64,000 nt of DNA from Vulcanibacillus modesticaldus (GTDB taxonomy: Bacteria > Bacillota > Bacilli > Tepidibacillales > Tepidibacillaceae): NCBI RefSeq assembly GCF_001730235.1, contig NZ_MIJF01000035.1, positions 1 through 64,000 on the forward strand. The letters run 5' to 3'. Below the pieces are notes generated by a model. It made no database searches. It worked only from the letters and a program-made list of their open reading frames with translations, and was not told the DNA's origin. Made by a program: the position numbers and the translations under genes. Below are positions 1 to 8,371 of this stretch, one piece after another (the first letter of the stretch is position 1; the number at the start of each line of letters is the position of its first letter).

Positions 1-176
1 TTTTCTTCAAGTCCCTTCATTCCTTCGTTTTCATAATGATGAACCCATCGACGAACCATAGAATGATCAATACCCAACTTTTTAGCCACAGTTTTGTATC
101 CCATTCCTTCATTCTTATACATATCCACTGCTTTCTTTTTGAATGCTACATCATATGTGTTTCGAATTTTACCCAT
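1..176 (-). CDS. IS3-family transposase OrfA, N-terminal part (truncated by window edge)
   Basis: An open frame starts at ATG 176 and continues past base 1, giving about 58 visible residues. It begins MGKIRNTYDVAFKKKAVDMY and continues with a helix-turn-helix (KTVAKKLGIDHSMVRRWV, about residues 28-45). This is the typical DNA-binding N-terminus of IS3/IS150 OrfA, which recognises the element's terminal repeats. A strong ribosome site (GGAGGGG) lies 7-8 bases before the start. The catalytic OrfB part would be to the left of the window, so it cannot be judged whether the element is intact. Confidence 0.8.
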   Translation of the reverse strand, partial: MGKIRNTYDVAFKKKAVDMYKNEGMGYKTVAKKLGIDHSMVRRWVHHYENEGMKGLEE

Positions 177-243
177 AGAAAAATCCCCTCCATAATAGAC
201 AGACTAATGGTTTTTCTTTTTTCTGTCTACTATAAGGGGATCA
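1..243 (-). mobile_element. IS3-family insertion sequence, one end only
   Basis: The first 243 bases look like the 5' end of an IS3/IS150-type element running off the left edge. It holds the start of a transposase OrfA on the minus strand. Outside it lies an AT-rich leader whose outermost bases, read on the minus strand from about 243, are TGATCCCCTTATAGTAGACA. That resembles the terminal repeats of this group, which often carry GTAGAC. The other end, the matching inverted repeat and the target duplication are outside the window, so the exact boundary (241-243) is inferred. It sits 11 bases past the stop codon of the NfeD-like gene. Confidence 0.7.
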
Positions 244-253
244 TATCATTATT

Positions 254-784
254 TTAAATATTTTCAAAACGGGAAACGTAGAGTACATTATCCTTGATAT
301 CAATAACAACTACTCTTGTCCCCGTTATAATCTCTTCATTATCATAACTTGCAGCTATTTGATTGGTATTTCCAGCACCTACCTTGACTAAGATTTCTCC
401 ATAACCATCCTTTGGAATCGTTATAATTACCTCTCCCACTTTTCCAATTAAATCATTGATAGAAAACATGGATGAGTTTTCTGCATTTGACATTGGCTTA
501 ACATAACCAAAAAATACTATTACTGAAATAAATACAGAGATAATTACCGACAAGAAGAGAATAGGAATGCCTTCCAAGTCTGTATACTCAGTTAATAGAA
601 TACCTGCGGCCCCAAAGGAAGTCAGCCCACCAACGATAACCATTGGCTGAAGAAAGCCAACACCATCAATTGAAATTGCACTAATGACACCATCTAAAAT
701 ACCGTTAAGGATGTCGCCAAAAATCAACACCAAAATCGTGAAAATAACCCCGAAAATCAAACTTCCCCAATATAGTTCAATCAT
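254..784 (-). CDS. NfeD-family membrane protein, YuaF-like
   Basis: A 176-residue protein with an N-terminal membrane segment, a second hydrophobic block (FLQPMVIVGGLTSFGAAG, about 45-65), a third at about 72-92 and a C-terminal soluble part of about 70 residues that fits the NfeD OB-fold (GKVGEVIITIPKDGYGEI). Family knowledge: YuaF-type NfeD proteins partner flotillin FloT in membrane microdomains and are normally followed by floT. Here the next thing downstream is an insertion sequence, so floT is not visible. The ATG at 784 is preferred because TTGGAG lies 8 bases before it; an in-frame GTG at 793 lies too close to that site. Confidence 0.75.
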   Translation of the reverse strand: MIELYWGSLIFGVIFTILVLIFGDILNGILDGVISAISIDGVGFLQPMVIVGGLTSFGAAGILLTEYTDLEGIPILFLSVIISVFISVIVFFGYVKPMSNAENSSMFSINDLIGKVGEVIITIPKDGYGEILVKVGAGNTNQIAASYDNEEIITGTRVVVIDIKDNVLYVSRFENI

Positions 785-984
785 CTTAATCACTCCAAAA
801 CAGCTAACTTACATCGTTTCGAGAAATCTAAATTTCGCTGCACATTTTTATATATATTTCCACAATTCGACAATAATTCCTGCAAAAATCATGTATTTAT
901 TTTCAATTTTATAAATTTTCAATCATCAGTGCTTCCAAGAGATATTAAATAACCTGAGTCCGTATGAATATAGGCACGCCAAAA

Positions 985-1024
985 ACAAAAAATCCGTGTT
1001 TGGTTGTGATAACCAATCACGGAT
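985..1024 (-). terminator. Intrinsic terminator after mgtE
   Basis: On the minus strand ATCCGTGATTGGTT pairs with AACCAAACACGGAT (one mismatch) around a short loop and is followed by TTTTTTG. It starts 18 bases after the mgtE stop codon. Confidence 0.85.
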
Positions 1025-1041
1025 CTAGTATTAATATAAGT

Positions 1042-2400
1042 TTATAATAAATGAGACATGAAGATTGTCGCCATCCCAAAATAAACAGATAGTGAGAAAA
1101 TATCATTTAAAGTCGTAATTAACGGACCTGATGCAATAGCAGGGTCAATTTTTAAACGATAAAGAAGTAAAGGGATTATCGTTCCGGCCAATGTTCCAAT
1201 AATTAATGTAGCGAATAAGGAACTACCAACGACTAATCCTAACATCGGGTTACCCTGCCAAAAATAAGCAATAGCTGCAATTAAACTTCCATTTATTACA
1301 CCGATAATTAATCCTACACCTAATTCACGAAGAACAAGGTTGAAGATAGTTTTACGATCAATATCATGTGAAGCCAATCCTCTAACTACTACAGCTAATG
1401 ATTGAGTACCGGTATTACCTGACATTCCAGAAATCATCGGCATAAAATAGGTTAATGCAATTACTTTATTAAGAGTACTTTCAAAATTACTTATTATACT
1501 TCCTGATATTAGGCCTATAAACAACAAAAAGATTAACCAAGGTAATCGTCTGAATGCAGCAACGTGGGATTTTGTATTAAAATCTATATCTTTACCTGAT
1601 GCAGATAGCTTTTCTATATCTTCATTTGCTTCTTCAACTACAACATCAATAAGATCATCAACTGTAATAATACCAGCCATTTTATTTTCTTTATCCACCA
1701 CAGGTATAGCTATAAAATCATATTTACGGATAGTTTTAGCAACTTCTTCTTGGTCCATATCTACAGGTACTGATATAACCCGAGAAAACATAATATCTTC
1801 AATTTTATCATCCATATCAGCCAATAATAAGTCCCTGTAAGAAACAACACCAACTAACTTTTTATTCTCATCGAGAACATATAAATAATAAAGGGATTCA
1901 GCATATTCAGCAAATAGCTTAAATTTATCAACAGCTTCACGTACGGTATAGTAAATACGAATCCAAACGTAACGATTAGTCATTATTCCCCCAGCAGTGT
2001 CTGGTGGGAATCTCATTAAATTTTTTACCGTTTCTGATTCTTCTGTTTTCATTGCTGTCAGATATTCTTGTATTTTATCAACAGACAACTCATTTAACAG
2101 GTCAGCTAAATCGTCATTATCCATTAAATCCATTACAGTTGAAGACTTTTCAATTCCTAACTTATGTAAAACATCATGTTGCAATTTAATATCCAACTCT
2201 TGAATTAATTCGGCAATTTGTCTTGGATTTAAAAACAATAAAAATTTATATCGATGTTTACTAGGCAGATTCTTATATAGCTTAGCAATATCATAAGGTT
2301 GCAATTCCTCGATTATATTTTGAAATTCCTCTTTTTTTAGTTCTTTCAAGTACTTAATAATGAGCAATAATATTTGATCTTCTGTCATTTGTTGTACCAT
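1042..2400 (-). CDS. mgtE: Magnesium transporter MgtE
   Basis: A 452-residue magnesium channel of the inner membrane. The order is the family's: an N-terminal helical MgtE_N domain (about 10-130), two CBS domains (about 135-255, including GVVSYRDLLLADMDDKIEDI and AGIITVDDLIDVV) that gate the pore by sensing cytosolic magnesium, a plug helix, and five membrane helices from about 285. The pore signature SGNTGTQS lies near residue 330. The ATG at 2400 is preferred over an in-frame GTG at 2409 because AGGTGA sits 5 bases before it. There is no room for an M-box riboswitch in the 108-base gap to the upstream hsp20 gene, so co-transcription with hsp20 is possible. Confidence 0.95.
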   Translation of the reverse strand: MVQQMTEDQILLLIIKYLKELKKEEFQNIIEELQPYDIAKLYKNLPSKHRYKFLLFLNPRQIAELIQELDIKLQHDVLHKLGIEKSSTVMDLMDNDDLADLLNELSVDKIQEYLTAMKTEESETVKNLMRFPPDTAGGIMTNRYVWIRIYYTVREAVDKFKLFAEYAESLYYLYVLDENKKLVGVVSYRDLLLADMDDKIEDIMFSRVISVPVDMDQEEVAKTIRKYDFIAIPVVDKENKMAGIITVDDLIDVVVEEANEDIEKLSASGKDIDFNTKSHVAAFRRLPWLIFLLFIGLISGSIISNFESTLNKVIALTYFMPMISGMSGNTGTQSLAVVVRGLASHDIDRKTIFNLVLRELGVGLIIGVINGSLIAAIAYFWQGNPMLGLVVGSSLFATLIIGTLAGTIIPLLLYRLKIDPAIASGPLITTLNDIFSLSVYFGMATIFMSHLL

Positions 2401-2508
2401 GACTCTCACCTGCCTCCATGCCTACATTACTGATTCCGATTTTACTTCTTCAAATACTAAATCTCTATATCTTATCAACCTTTGAATTGCCTATTTGAAT
2501 TTTGGAAA

Positions 2509-3021
2509 TCACTCATCAGTGAAGCGAACAGAGATTTTTTCATAATTATTAGGTTTGATAATTGGAACACGAACCTCTAACAGACCTTTATAATATTTTG
2601 CATGTATTCTTTTATTATCAACAATAAAAGGTAAAGCTACTTTTTTGGAAAAACGCCCTACTTTACGTTCAAATTTGATAATTTCTTTATCAGAAAGCAT
2701 ATAATTCCTTCTAATCTCACCTGTAATAACCAATGTAGACCCTAATAATTTAATGTCCACATCTTCGGCATTATTTAAGCCAGGTATTTCAAAAATTAAA
2801 ATGACCTCATGTTTTCTTTGGATCATATCCATAGGGATTGTACGAGCATTCGTTTCCTGGTTAATAGTCTCACTACTGGTCAATATTTTTGGGCTTTGCT
2901 TAAAAATGTTATTAAAGAAATGTTCATCAAAAGTATTTTCTCCAAAAAATGACTCTAAAAAATCCTTATTTTTCTCTAAAATCTCCTTTAAATTTTTAAT
3001 ATCATATGGATAAAATTCCAT
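2509..3021 (-). CDS. Hsp20/alpha-crystallin small heat-shock protein
   Basis: A 170-residue protein. The alpha-crystallin domain occupies roughly residues 65-165 and ends in the family signature region (IHAKYYKGLLEVRVPI, an A-x-n-G-x-L-x-V-x-V-P pattern). The first 60 residues are a helical N-terminal arm rich in Phe and Asn. Members hold unfolded proteins as oligomers. In Bacillus relatives such as CotP the family also includes spore-coat proteins, so a sporulation role is possible. The start is supported by GAGGAG 8 bases upstream. No CIRCE element is seen; a 7-bp inverted repeat (TAATGAT/ATCATTA, 3045-3064) lies upstream of the start. Confidence 0.88.
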   Translation of the reverse strand: MEFYPYDIKNLKEILEKNKDFLESFFGENTFDEHFFNNIFKQSPKILTSSETINQETNARTIPMDMIQRKHEVILIFEIPGLNNAEDVDIKLLGSTLVITGEIRRNYMLSDKEIIKFERKVGRFSKKVALPFIVDNKRIHAKYYKGLLEVRVPIIKPNNYEKISVRFTDE

Positions 3022-3091
3022 TCAATTCTCTCCTCTAAACAGGCTAATGATATCTACATCATTAATTTATGCATAAATAGAAGGAGAGGTA

Positions 3092-3649
3092 CTAGAAAAT
3101 TGATTTGATTACCATCCGTAAAGCTATAATTCCAATAATTATTAAAATAATTTTTCCCACAATCGTGAAAGAAAGTATATTATACACAGAGATTCCTTCA
3201 ATCAAAAGAGCGGGTATTTTCCCAATCGAACTTGACACCGCAAAATTCAATAGCGATACTTTGCCGATCGCTCCCGCCATTGTTACTACACCAGAAGGAA
3301 TAAAAGGCATTAATCTTAAAGAAATAATCGATACAAAGGCTTCTTTACCTTCAAGCTCTATAATCTTTTTGATTTTCGGATAATCATTTAAAATCTTTAC
3401 AGAGATATTCCTAAATCCTTTACGATATAAAACAAAAGCAATAATTGCACCCAACGCTTCACCTAAAAAGGATATTAATACTCCTTCCCAAAACCCAAAA
3501 AAAACAAGATTAGCCCCTGTAATGAATACTGACGGAATGACACCTAGGATAGCAATAATTACATTAATTAAGAGGCTAATTATAACTGCAAATTCCTTAT
3601 AATTTTCAAATAAACTAATGATCTCTAACTCCATATCCTCTCGTATCAC
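3092..3649 (-). CDS. VTT-domain (TVP38/TMEM64, DedA-like) membrane protein
   Basis: 185 residues, almost entirely hydrophobic, with five or six likely membrane helices. The central block GFWEGVLISFLGEALGAIIA and the later RLMPFIPSGVVTMAGAIG match the VTT/SNARE-associated domain (F-G-x-G and R-x-x-P-x-x-P-x-G patterns). Proteins of this family are linked to lipid scrambling, undecaprenyl-phosphate recycling or membrane homeostasis; no specific substrate can be given. The start is uncertain: the GTG at 3649 and the ATG at 3634 both have a GGAG- or GAGG-like motif that is too close. Confidence 0.8.
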   Translation of the reverse strand: MIREDMELEIISLFENYKEFAVIISLLINVIIAILGVIPSVFITGANLVFFGFWEGVLISFLGEALGAIIAFVLYRKGFRNISVKILNDYPKIKKIIELEGKEAFVSIISLRLMPFIPSGVVTMAGAIGKVSLLNFAVSSSIGKIPALLIEGISVYNILSFTIVGKIILIIIGIIALRMVIKSIF

Positions 3650-3669
3650 AACTCCATATATTTTTTAGG

Positions 3670-3690
3670 ACATATTGAAAATCAATATGT
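3670..3690 (-). other. Perfect hairpin between psuG and the VTT gene
   Basis: ACATATTGA and TCAATATGT form a 9-bp perfect inverted repeat around a 3-base loop. It lies 10 bases past the psuG stop, but no clean T-run follows on either strand. It may be an mRNA-stabilising stem or a weak terminator. Confidence 0.4.
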
Positions 3691-3700
3691 TATTTTGCAC

Positions 3701-4639
3701 CTATTGAAACATTTTAGCATATTCTACGGCTAATTTCGAACCAACTTGTGCATTATTTTTCACCAATTCAATATTTGCACTCAAACTTTTACCCTCTGTA
3801 ATTTGTTTTAACTTATCCAATAAAAATGGAGTGACTGCCTTTCCAGTTATTCCATTCTCCTTTGCTTCCATAAGGGCTGCTTCAATAGATCCATTAATAA
3901 ACTCATCATTTAAAGCGTATTGTCTAGGAATTGGATTGGCGATAACGATACCACCTTGTAAATCCATTTTCCATTTAAATTCCATTATCTTAGCCATTTC
4001 TTCTAGTGAATCTACTCGATAATCAACATCAAACCCACTACTTCTGGTGTAAAATGCTGGGAATTTATCGGTTTGATAGCCTAACACGAGCACACCATGT
4101 GTTTCTAAATATTCTAAAGTAAGTCCAATATCTAAAATAGATTTTGCACCTGCACAAACAACAGCCACATTTGTTCGTGCTAATTCCATAAGATCAGCAG
4201 AAATATCCATTGTTTCTGTAGCTCCACGATGAACTCCACCTATACCACCGGTTACAAAAATTCTAATTCCTACCATATTAGCTATTAACATTGTTCCTGC
4301 AACAGTTGTTGCCCCATATAATTTTTTGGCAAGGATAATAGGAAGGTCCCTCCTACTTGTTTTAATAACATGTTTTTGGGAAGCTAGATCTCTTATTTCC
4401 TTTTCAGTTAAACCTACTTTAATGACACCATTCATGATCGCAATGGTTGCTGGAACAGCACCGTTATCCCTGATTATTTTCTCAACTTCTAAAGCTGTTT
4501 TTACATTTTCTGGATATGGCATCCCATGGGTAATAATCGTTGATTCTAAAGCTACTACTGGTTTTTTAGCTTCTAAAGCATCTTTCACCTCTTGACTAAG
4601 TTCTATGTAATCCTTAAAAAAATGTACATCCATTAACAT
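3701..4639 (-). CDS. psuG: Pseudouridine-5'-phosphate glycosidase
   Basis: 312 residues, full length for the IndA/PsuG family, which splits pseudouridine 5'-phosphate into uracil and ribose 5-phosphate. Recognisable signatures are [19 protein letters not shown] (catalytic Glu, about 33), [11 protein letters not shown] (first Lys), [13 protein letters not shown] and [15 protein letters not shown] (second Lys). The start overlaps the stop of the upstream kinase by one base (TAATG), and GGAG lies 8 bases before the ATG, so the two are translationally coupled. Together they form the pathway that recycles pseudouridine from RNA turnover. Confidence 0.93.
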   Translation of the reverse strand: MLMDVHFFKDYIELSQEVKDALEAKKPVVALESTIITHGMPYPENVKTALEVEKIIRDNGAVPATIAIMNGVIKVGLTEKEIRDLASQKHVIKTSRRDLPIILAKKLYGATTVAGTMLIANMVGIRIFVTGGIGGVHRGATETMDISADLMELARTNVAVVCAGAKSILDIGLTLEYLETHGVLVLGYQTDKFPAFYTRSSGFDVDYRVDSLEEMAKIMEFKWKMDLQGGIVIANPIPRQYALNDEFINGSIEAALMEAKENGITGKAVTPFLLDKLKQITEGKSLSANIELVKNNAQVGSKLAVEYAKMFQ

Positions 4640-5742
4640 TAAAATAGCTCCTTCCTCGTATTTTCTAATAAATCTTCTGTTAAATCACTTGCTACCGTTT
4701 GTACTCTACTTAAAGTTATAGCAGCCATGGCTGAACCATAATTACAGGCTTCAAAAATATCATTATACTTTTTCAAGCCATATATTAACCCAGCCAAAAA
4801 AGCATCTCCTGCACCTGTAGTATCCTTTACTTGCACATTTGGACTAGAAAGTAATTGTTGTTTATTAGGCGTGGCAACATAAACACCTTTTGCTCCTAGT
4901 GTAATAACCACTTCTTCTACACCATGTACGAAAAAAAATTCTGCAACTTTAATTAAATCACTTTCTTTCTCTATCTCAATCCCCGATAAAAATTCAGCCT
5001 CCTCTTTATTTGGAGTGATTAATCTAATCCCTTTTAATAGGTCCTTCAATTTGGCAGACTTTTTCACAGATACTGGGTCAACAATGATCGGAAGTTTTTT
5101 CTCGTTTAGCCCCTCTATTATCAAATTTAGAGATTTTTTAGGCAGATTGGTATCGACAAAAACCATCTTGTGATGAATTAATTTTGGTATTATATCCTGA
5201 ACAATCTCTTGGTCAAATCGCTCCATAATTTGCATATCTGCAATAGAGCCAATTTGTTCTTTCTTTTCATTAAGGATGGAAAGATATAATCCTGTTTTTT
5301 CATCAAAAAATTGTGCCACATGTTGAATATTGACACCAGCCTGGCCAGTAACATCAAGGAGCCATCTACCTTCTTCATCATTGCCAACTACCGTAAATAA
5401 AGTGGTCAAAACATTTAACCTTGCAAGATTTTCAGCTACATTTCTAGCAACTCCTCCAGCAGTTTTATGTACAACCCCTGGGTTGCTACTTTGATACTTA
5501 AAACCACCTTCAGCAATACCTTTTATATCTACATTTGCTCCTCCAACAACTGCTATACCTTCAAGATTTTCATCTAAAATGTAACCTCTACGTAAAATCC
5601 CCTTTTTAATTAACCTAGCTAAATGCCCGGCAACTGACGATCTAGTGATGCCGAGTTGCTTAGCAATTTCTTCTTGTTCTAAAAAGGGATTCTTTTTTAT
5701 TAACTCAATAACTTCCTTCTCCTTACTCGTTAATTGATTCAT
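4639..5742 (-). CDS. psuK: Pseudouridine kinase: winged-helix DNA-binding domain fused to PfkB kinase
   Basis: 367 residues. Residues 1-50 form a MarR/Lrp-like winged helix (KEKEVIELI...[18 protein letters not shown]). The rest is a ribokinase/PfkB kinase with the substrate-side [14 protein letters not shown] motif and the C-terminal ATP/anion-hole motif [12 protein letters not shown] (about 306-317). With psuG immediately downstream, phosphorylation of pseudouridine is the likely reaction; fused forms resembling E. coli YeiI are known. The ATG at 5742 is preferred, because an upstream in-frame ATG at 5778 lies inside a 28-base palindrome that looks like this protein's own operator. Confidence 0.85.
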   Translation of the reverse strand: MNQLTSKEKEVIELIKKNPFLEQEEIAKQLGITRSSVAGHLARLIKKGILRRGYILDENLEGIAVVGGANVDIKGIAEGGFKYQSSNPGVVHKTAGGVARNVAENLARLNVLTTLFTVVGNDEEGRWLLDVTGQAGVNIQHVAQFFDEKTGLYLSILNEKKEQIGSIADMQIMERFDQEIVQDIIPKLIHHKMVFVDTNLPKKSLNLIIEGLNEKKLPIIVDPVSVKKSAKLKDLLKGIRLITPNKEEAEFLSGIEIEKESDLIKVAEFFFVHGVEEVVITLGAKGVYVATPNKQQLLSSPNVQVKDTTGAGDAFLAGLIYGLKKYNDIFEACNYGSAMAAITLSRVQTVASDLTEDLLENTRKELF

Positions 5743-5764
5743 CAGCCTCAACCTAACTTTTGTT

Positions 5765-5792
5765 TTATTATAAAACATTTGTTTTATAATAA
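5765..5792 (-). promoter_or_regulatory. 12-bp-arm palindrome, candidate operator of psuKG
   Basis: TTATTATAAAAC, spacer ATTT, then GTTTTATAATAA: a perfect inverted repeat with 12-base arms. It ends 22 bases upstream of the preferred psuK start, and its arms contain TATAAT-like sequence, so a bound protein would cover the -10 region. The obvious candidate ligand is the winged-helix domain of PsuK. This is an inference from position. Confidence 0.6.
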
Positions 5793-5933
5793 CATAATTA
5801 ATCTATGGTTTCCATATCCAAATTGATTATTATAGGAAAAATGCTAACTGTCTTTGATTAGGTATTGTATTTTGTTTAAATAGGGATACCGCTAACTTTT
5901 CGAAAATTTTGTACGCTATGCAAATTTTAACCT

Positions 5934-5970
5934 AAAAAAGCCAGTTTCCTATACGTTAAGGAAACCGACT
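5934..5970 (-). terminator. Intrinsic terminator after the 150-residue orphan gene
   Basis: On the minus strand AGTCGGTTTCCT pairs (with G-U wobbles) with AGGAAACTGGCT around an 8-base loop, followed by a T-run. It begins 4 bases after the stop codon of the gene at 5974-6426. Confidence 0.8.
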
Positions 5971-5973
5971 CTT

Positions 5974-6426
5974 TTAGAGTGCCTGTTCAAATAAAGATTT
6001 ATACCTTTTTCTGTCGCTTTTAAATACCTTTTCAAGAGCATTTTTATACTTTTTATATTCTTCTGAGGATACTATTTTATCTTTACTCGTTTCAGTTAAA
6101 ACTAAGCTTGAGTTAGGACCTGATACTAAAAGTGAACCGTCTGGTTGAGCATAAGCTGCCATGATATAATACTTACCAACTTGAAATAATTCATCATCTT
6201 CATACAAAATAATTGATTTTTTATCTTTACTTATTCCTCCTGCTTTTAGAATATCAAATTCCTTATATTTCTTTAATTCACCTTTCATATTATCAATTAT
6301 CGTAATAGAATATTTAGTATAAGGATCGCTAACTTCTTTGGTTCCATTTTTTGTTTCAATAGTTACTTTATTTTTGTATAAAGCGTGACCAAAATCATGT
6401 GTGGTAAATTCTGGCTCAATAATCAT
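5974..6426 (-). CDS. Unrecognised 150-residue protein, possibly an N-terminally truncated exported protein
   Basis: No confident family. The middle (KYSITIIDNMKGELKKYKEF, then GGISKD and DELFQVGKYYIM) resembles a group of exported Bacillus proteins in which a beta domain follows a signal peptide; this resemblance is from memory. Here there is no signal peptide, no Shine-Dalgarno before the ATG at 6426, and an in-frame TGA lies 4 codons upstream. The frame may therefore be the surviving C-terminal part of a longer gene. It lies 30 bases after the ADP-ribosylglycohydrolase gene on the same strand and has its own terminator. Confidence 0.5.
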   Translation of the reverse strand: MIIEPEFTTHDFGHALYKNKVTIETKNGTKEVSDPYTKYSITIIDNMKGELKKYKEFDILKAGGISKDKKSIILYEDDELFQVGKYYIMAAYAQPDGSLLVSGPNSSLVLTETSKDKIVSSEEYKKYKNALEKVFKSDRKRYKSLFEQAL

Positions 6427-6456
6427 GGGAAATTTGGTTCAAATGTTGACAGTACT

Positions 6457-7398
6457 TCAATTACAAATTTGTAATAGTTGCGAAACTACTTTTTCTAATT
6501 TATTCTTATCAGAAAGTTTTTTCAACCACCTTTTTGGTATTGATTGGTAACCATAAAACGTCCCCGCCAAACCACCCGCGATCGCACCAGTCGTATCTGC
6601 ATCTCCACCAATATTTACTATTTCAATCAAAATTTCTTCAAAATTATCATAAGAGAGAAAAGCAACAATAGCTGCTATCAGAGAATCCACTACATAGCCT
6701 GTTGGTTTCACTTGAGATAAGCTCATCTCCAATGCAGAATTAAGTAAAGAGTAAAGTTTTTCGCCTTCATTACCACTAAATAATTGTTCTGAATTTTGAA
6801 GAGCTTTAACGAATGACTCCTTCTTATCTTTAGCATTAATTAAATAAGAGGCGTATCTATTATAAAAAATGCAGGAGAGTTCAGCTTTTATATCGTAATG
6901 AGTCATCATAGATACTTGCCCAGATATTGTTGACATTTTTTTTAAATCATTTGAATATACAAAGCTGATTGGGAGTGTTCTCATTAAACTCCCATTCCCA
7001 GCTGTTCTACCATTTAACTCTTCCCTAGTCTTCATCGCCGCTTTTTCCCAATTATTATATTTAAGATAATTGGAAATGGTAAGTTTAATCGTGTTACCTA
7101 TACTCTTGGGTTCGGATCTAAACCATTCAACAAATTTTAATCCAATTTCATGAATAGGATTAGTTGGATTAGCAATAATCCCTTCAGCAACAGCGATAGT
7201 CATGGCTGTATCATCAGTAGTTTCACCAACATTAAGGGATAACCAACCGCCTCCTATAATTTCTGAATGACGCCCATACTTATCTTTAATCTCTTCTTTC
7301 TTCATAAATTCTACAGTGGCACCTAGGGCATCTCCTACAGCTACACCAAAAATTCCACCTCTTATTTTGTCCTCCACCATTTTGTTATGATGACTCAT
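6457..7398 (-). CDS. ADP-ribosylglycohydrolase family protein
   Basis: 313 residues with the full signature set of the dinuclear-magnesium ADP-ribosylglycohydrolase fold: GDALG (22-26), TDDT (61-64, metal ligands), NGSLMR (about 135) and GGDADTTGAIAGGLAG near residue 264. Members remove ADP-ribose from protein or small-molecule acceptors (DraG-like), but some bacterial relatives act on other substrates, so the target here is unknown. There is no nitrogenase or DraT in the window. The start has GGGGAG 5 bases upstream. It is probably co-transcribed with the SDR gene 26 bases upstream. Confidence 0.88.
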   Translation of the reverse strand: MSHHNKMVEDKIRGGIFGVAVGDALGATVEFMKKEEIKDKYGRHSEIIGGGWLSLNVGETTDDTAMTIAVAEGIIANPTNPIHEIGLKFVEWFRSEPKSIGNTIKLTISNYLKYNNWEKAAMKTREELNGRTAGNGSLMRTLPISFVYSNDLKKMSTISGQVSMMTHYDIKAELSCIFYNRYASYLINAKDKKESFVKALQNSEQLFSGNEGEKLYSLLNSALEMSLSQVKPTGYVVDSLIAAIVAFLSYDNFEEILIEIVNIGGDADTTGAIAGGLAGTFYGYQSIPKRWLKKLSDKNKLEKVVSQLLQICN

Positions 7399-7424
7399 GA
7401 TATCTCCCCTTGTAATTCTGACGT

Positions 7425-8198
7425 TTATTTCTGATTCATCATCTTTCCTAGTAATTTATCAAACGTGTTGGGAAACATATGATATAATTTGACTCCAACC
7501 CTTGAGAAAAATGGAATTGTTTTATCAGATTTTTTACTGATAATAACATCTAATACCTCATTGGCAACTTGCTCTGGAGTAAGCATGAGCCACTTAATAT
7601 TCTTAACATAACTACCTGAAGGATCGGCGATATCAAAGAATGGGGTATCGATTGGCCCAGGATTAACTGAAGAAACAAATATTTTAGTGTCAACCAACTC
7701 ATGCCGTAAACTATTTGCAAAACCAATCATCGCAAATTTAGTTGCTGAATAACCAGCAGATTTTGCTGTTGCTAACTTACCTGCTACTGAAGCGATATTG
7801 ATAATGTGGCCACTATTTCGCTTTAACATTGAAGGTAATACGGCTTTAGTACATCTAACCATCCCCATATAATTAGTATCCATCATCTCTTCGTAATCTT
7901 TAAGTGAAGCGTCAATAAAATAATCAAATACTCCAAAACCAGCATTATTTATTAAAATATCAATCTTTCCATACTTGGATAATACATCATCCATCGTTTG
8001 AAAAACCTGTTCAGTTGATGTCACATCCATTTGATATATTTCATGTTTTCCCTCAATCTGTGAAGAAACTTTTTTTAACTTTTCTAATGATCGTGCCATT
8101 AATAGTGTGGTAGCCCCTTTTTGTGCTAGTAATTTAGCTATTTCCGCTCCTACTCCACTTGAAGCTCCTGTAATTACAACTACTTTATCCTTTAACAT
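7425..8198 (-). CDS. Short-chain dehydrogenase/reductase, YqjQ-like
   Basis: 257 residues of the classical SDR family. It has the NAD(P)-binding TGASSGVG (10-17), NNAG (84-87), the catalytic Ser 137, and Tyr150/Lys154 (YSATK). The C-terminal tail (about 200-257) extends beyond the core, as in YqjQ-like or acyl-reducing members. The substrate is not predictable. The ATG at 8198 is preferred because GGAG lies 9 bases before it; an upstream ATG at 8213 overlaps that ribosome site. A TTGACA-N17 promoter precedes the gene. Confidence 0.85.
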   Translation of the reverse strand: MLKDKVVVITGASSGVGAEIAKLLAQKGATTLLMARSLEKLKKVSSQIEGKHEIYQMDVTSTEQVFQTMDDVLSKYGKIDILINNAGFGVFDYFIDASLKDYEEMMDTNYMGMVRCTKAVLPSMLKRNSGHIINIASVAGKLATAKSAGYSATKFAMIGFANSLRHELVDTKIFVSSVNPGPIDTPFFDIADPSGSYVKNIKWLMLTPEQVANEVLDVIISKKSDKTIPFFSRVGVKLYHMFPNTFDKLLGKMMNQK

Positions 8199-8258
8199 AA
8201 TTATCCACTCCATTTCATGATTTTATTTGATTATCTTATATATACTGTTACTTTTACG

Positions 8259-8287
8259 TTTATGCAATAGTTAATTTATTCTGTCAA
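8259..8287 (-). promoter_or_regulatory. Sigma-A-type promoter for the SDR gene
   Basis: On the minus strand TTGACA (8287-8282), a 17-base spacer and CATAAA (8264-8259). The -35 is perfect and the -10 weak. It lies about 60 bases upstream of the SDR start. Confidence 0.5.
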
Positions 8288-8300
8288 CCATTGATATTTT

Positions 8301-8340
8301 GAAAATTAATATTTCGCATTTATATTAATTTTCTTATAAT
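8301..8340 (+). promoter_or_regulatory. azlC promoter region with 12-bp inverted repeat
   Basis: GAAAATTAATAT (8301-8312) and ATATTAATTTTC (8322-8333) are perfect inverted arms around a 9-base spacer. They are followed at once by TATAAT (8335-8340), a good -10 box. No good -35 is present, so an activator or repressor bound to the repeat probably controls azlCD. The regulator is not in the neighbourhood. Confidence 0.5.
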
Positions 8341-8371
8341 TATTAAATATAAAGGGAGGGGTGTTTAAAAA

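Noticed and set aside
866-873. Spo0A box (TTGTCGAA on the minus strand) upstream of the NfeD gene
   Set aside because: A single exact 8-mer is expected by chance about twice in a window this size and more often in AT-rich DNA. No second box or matching promoter was found.
2401-2508. M-box magnesium riboswitch upstream of mgtE
   Set aside because: The gap to the upstream gene is only about 108 bases, and no M-box stems could be drawn. The M-box needs more sequence.
3022-3091. CIRCE heat-shock operator upstream of hsp20
   Set aside because: No TTAGCACTC-N9-GAGTGCTAA or near match. The 7-bp repeat present is unrelated. A sigma-G-like GCATA-N18-CATTA was also noted but its -10 is a poor match.
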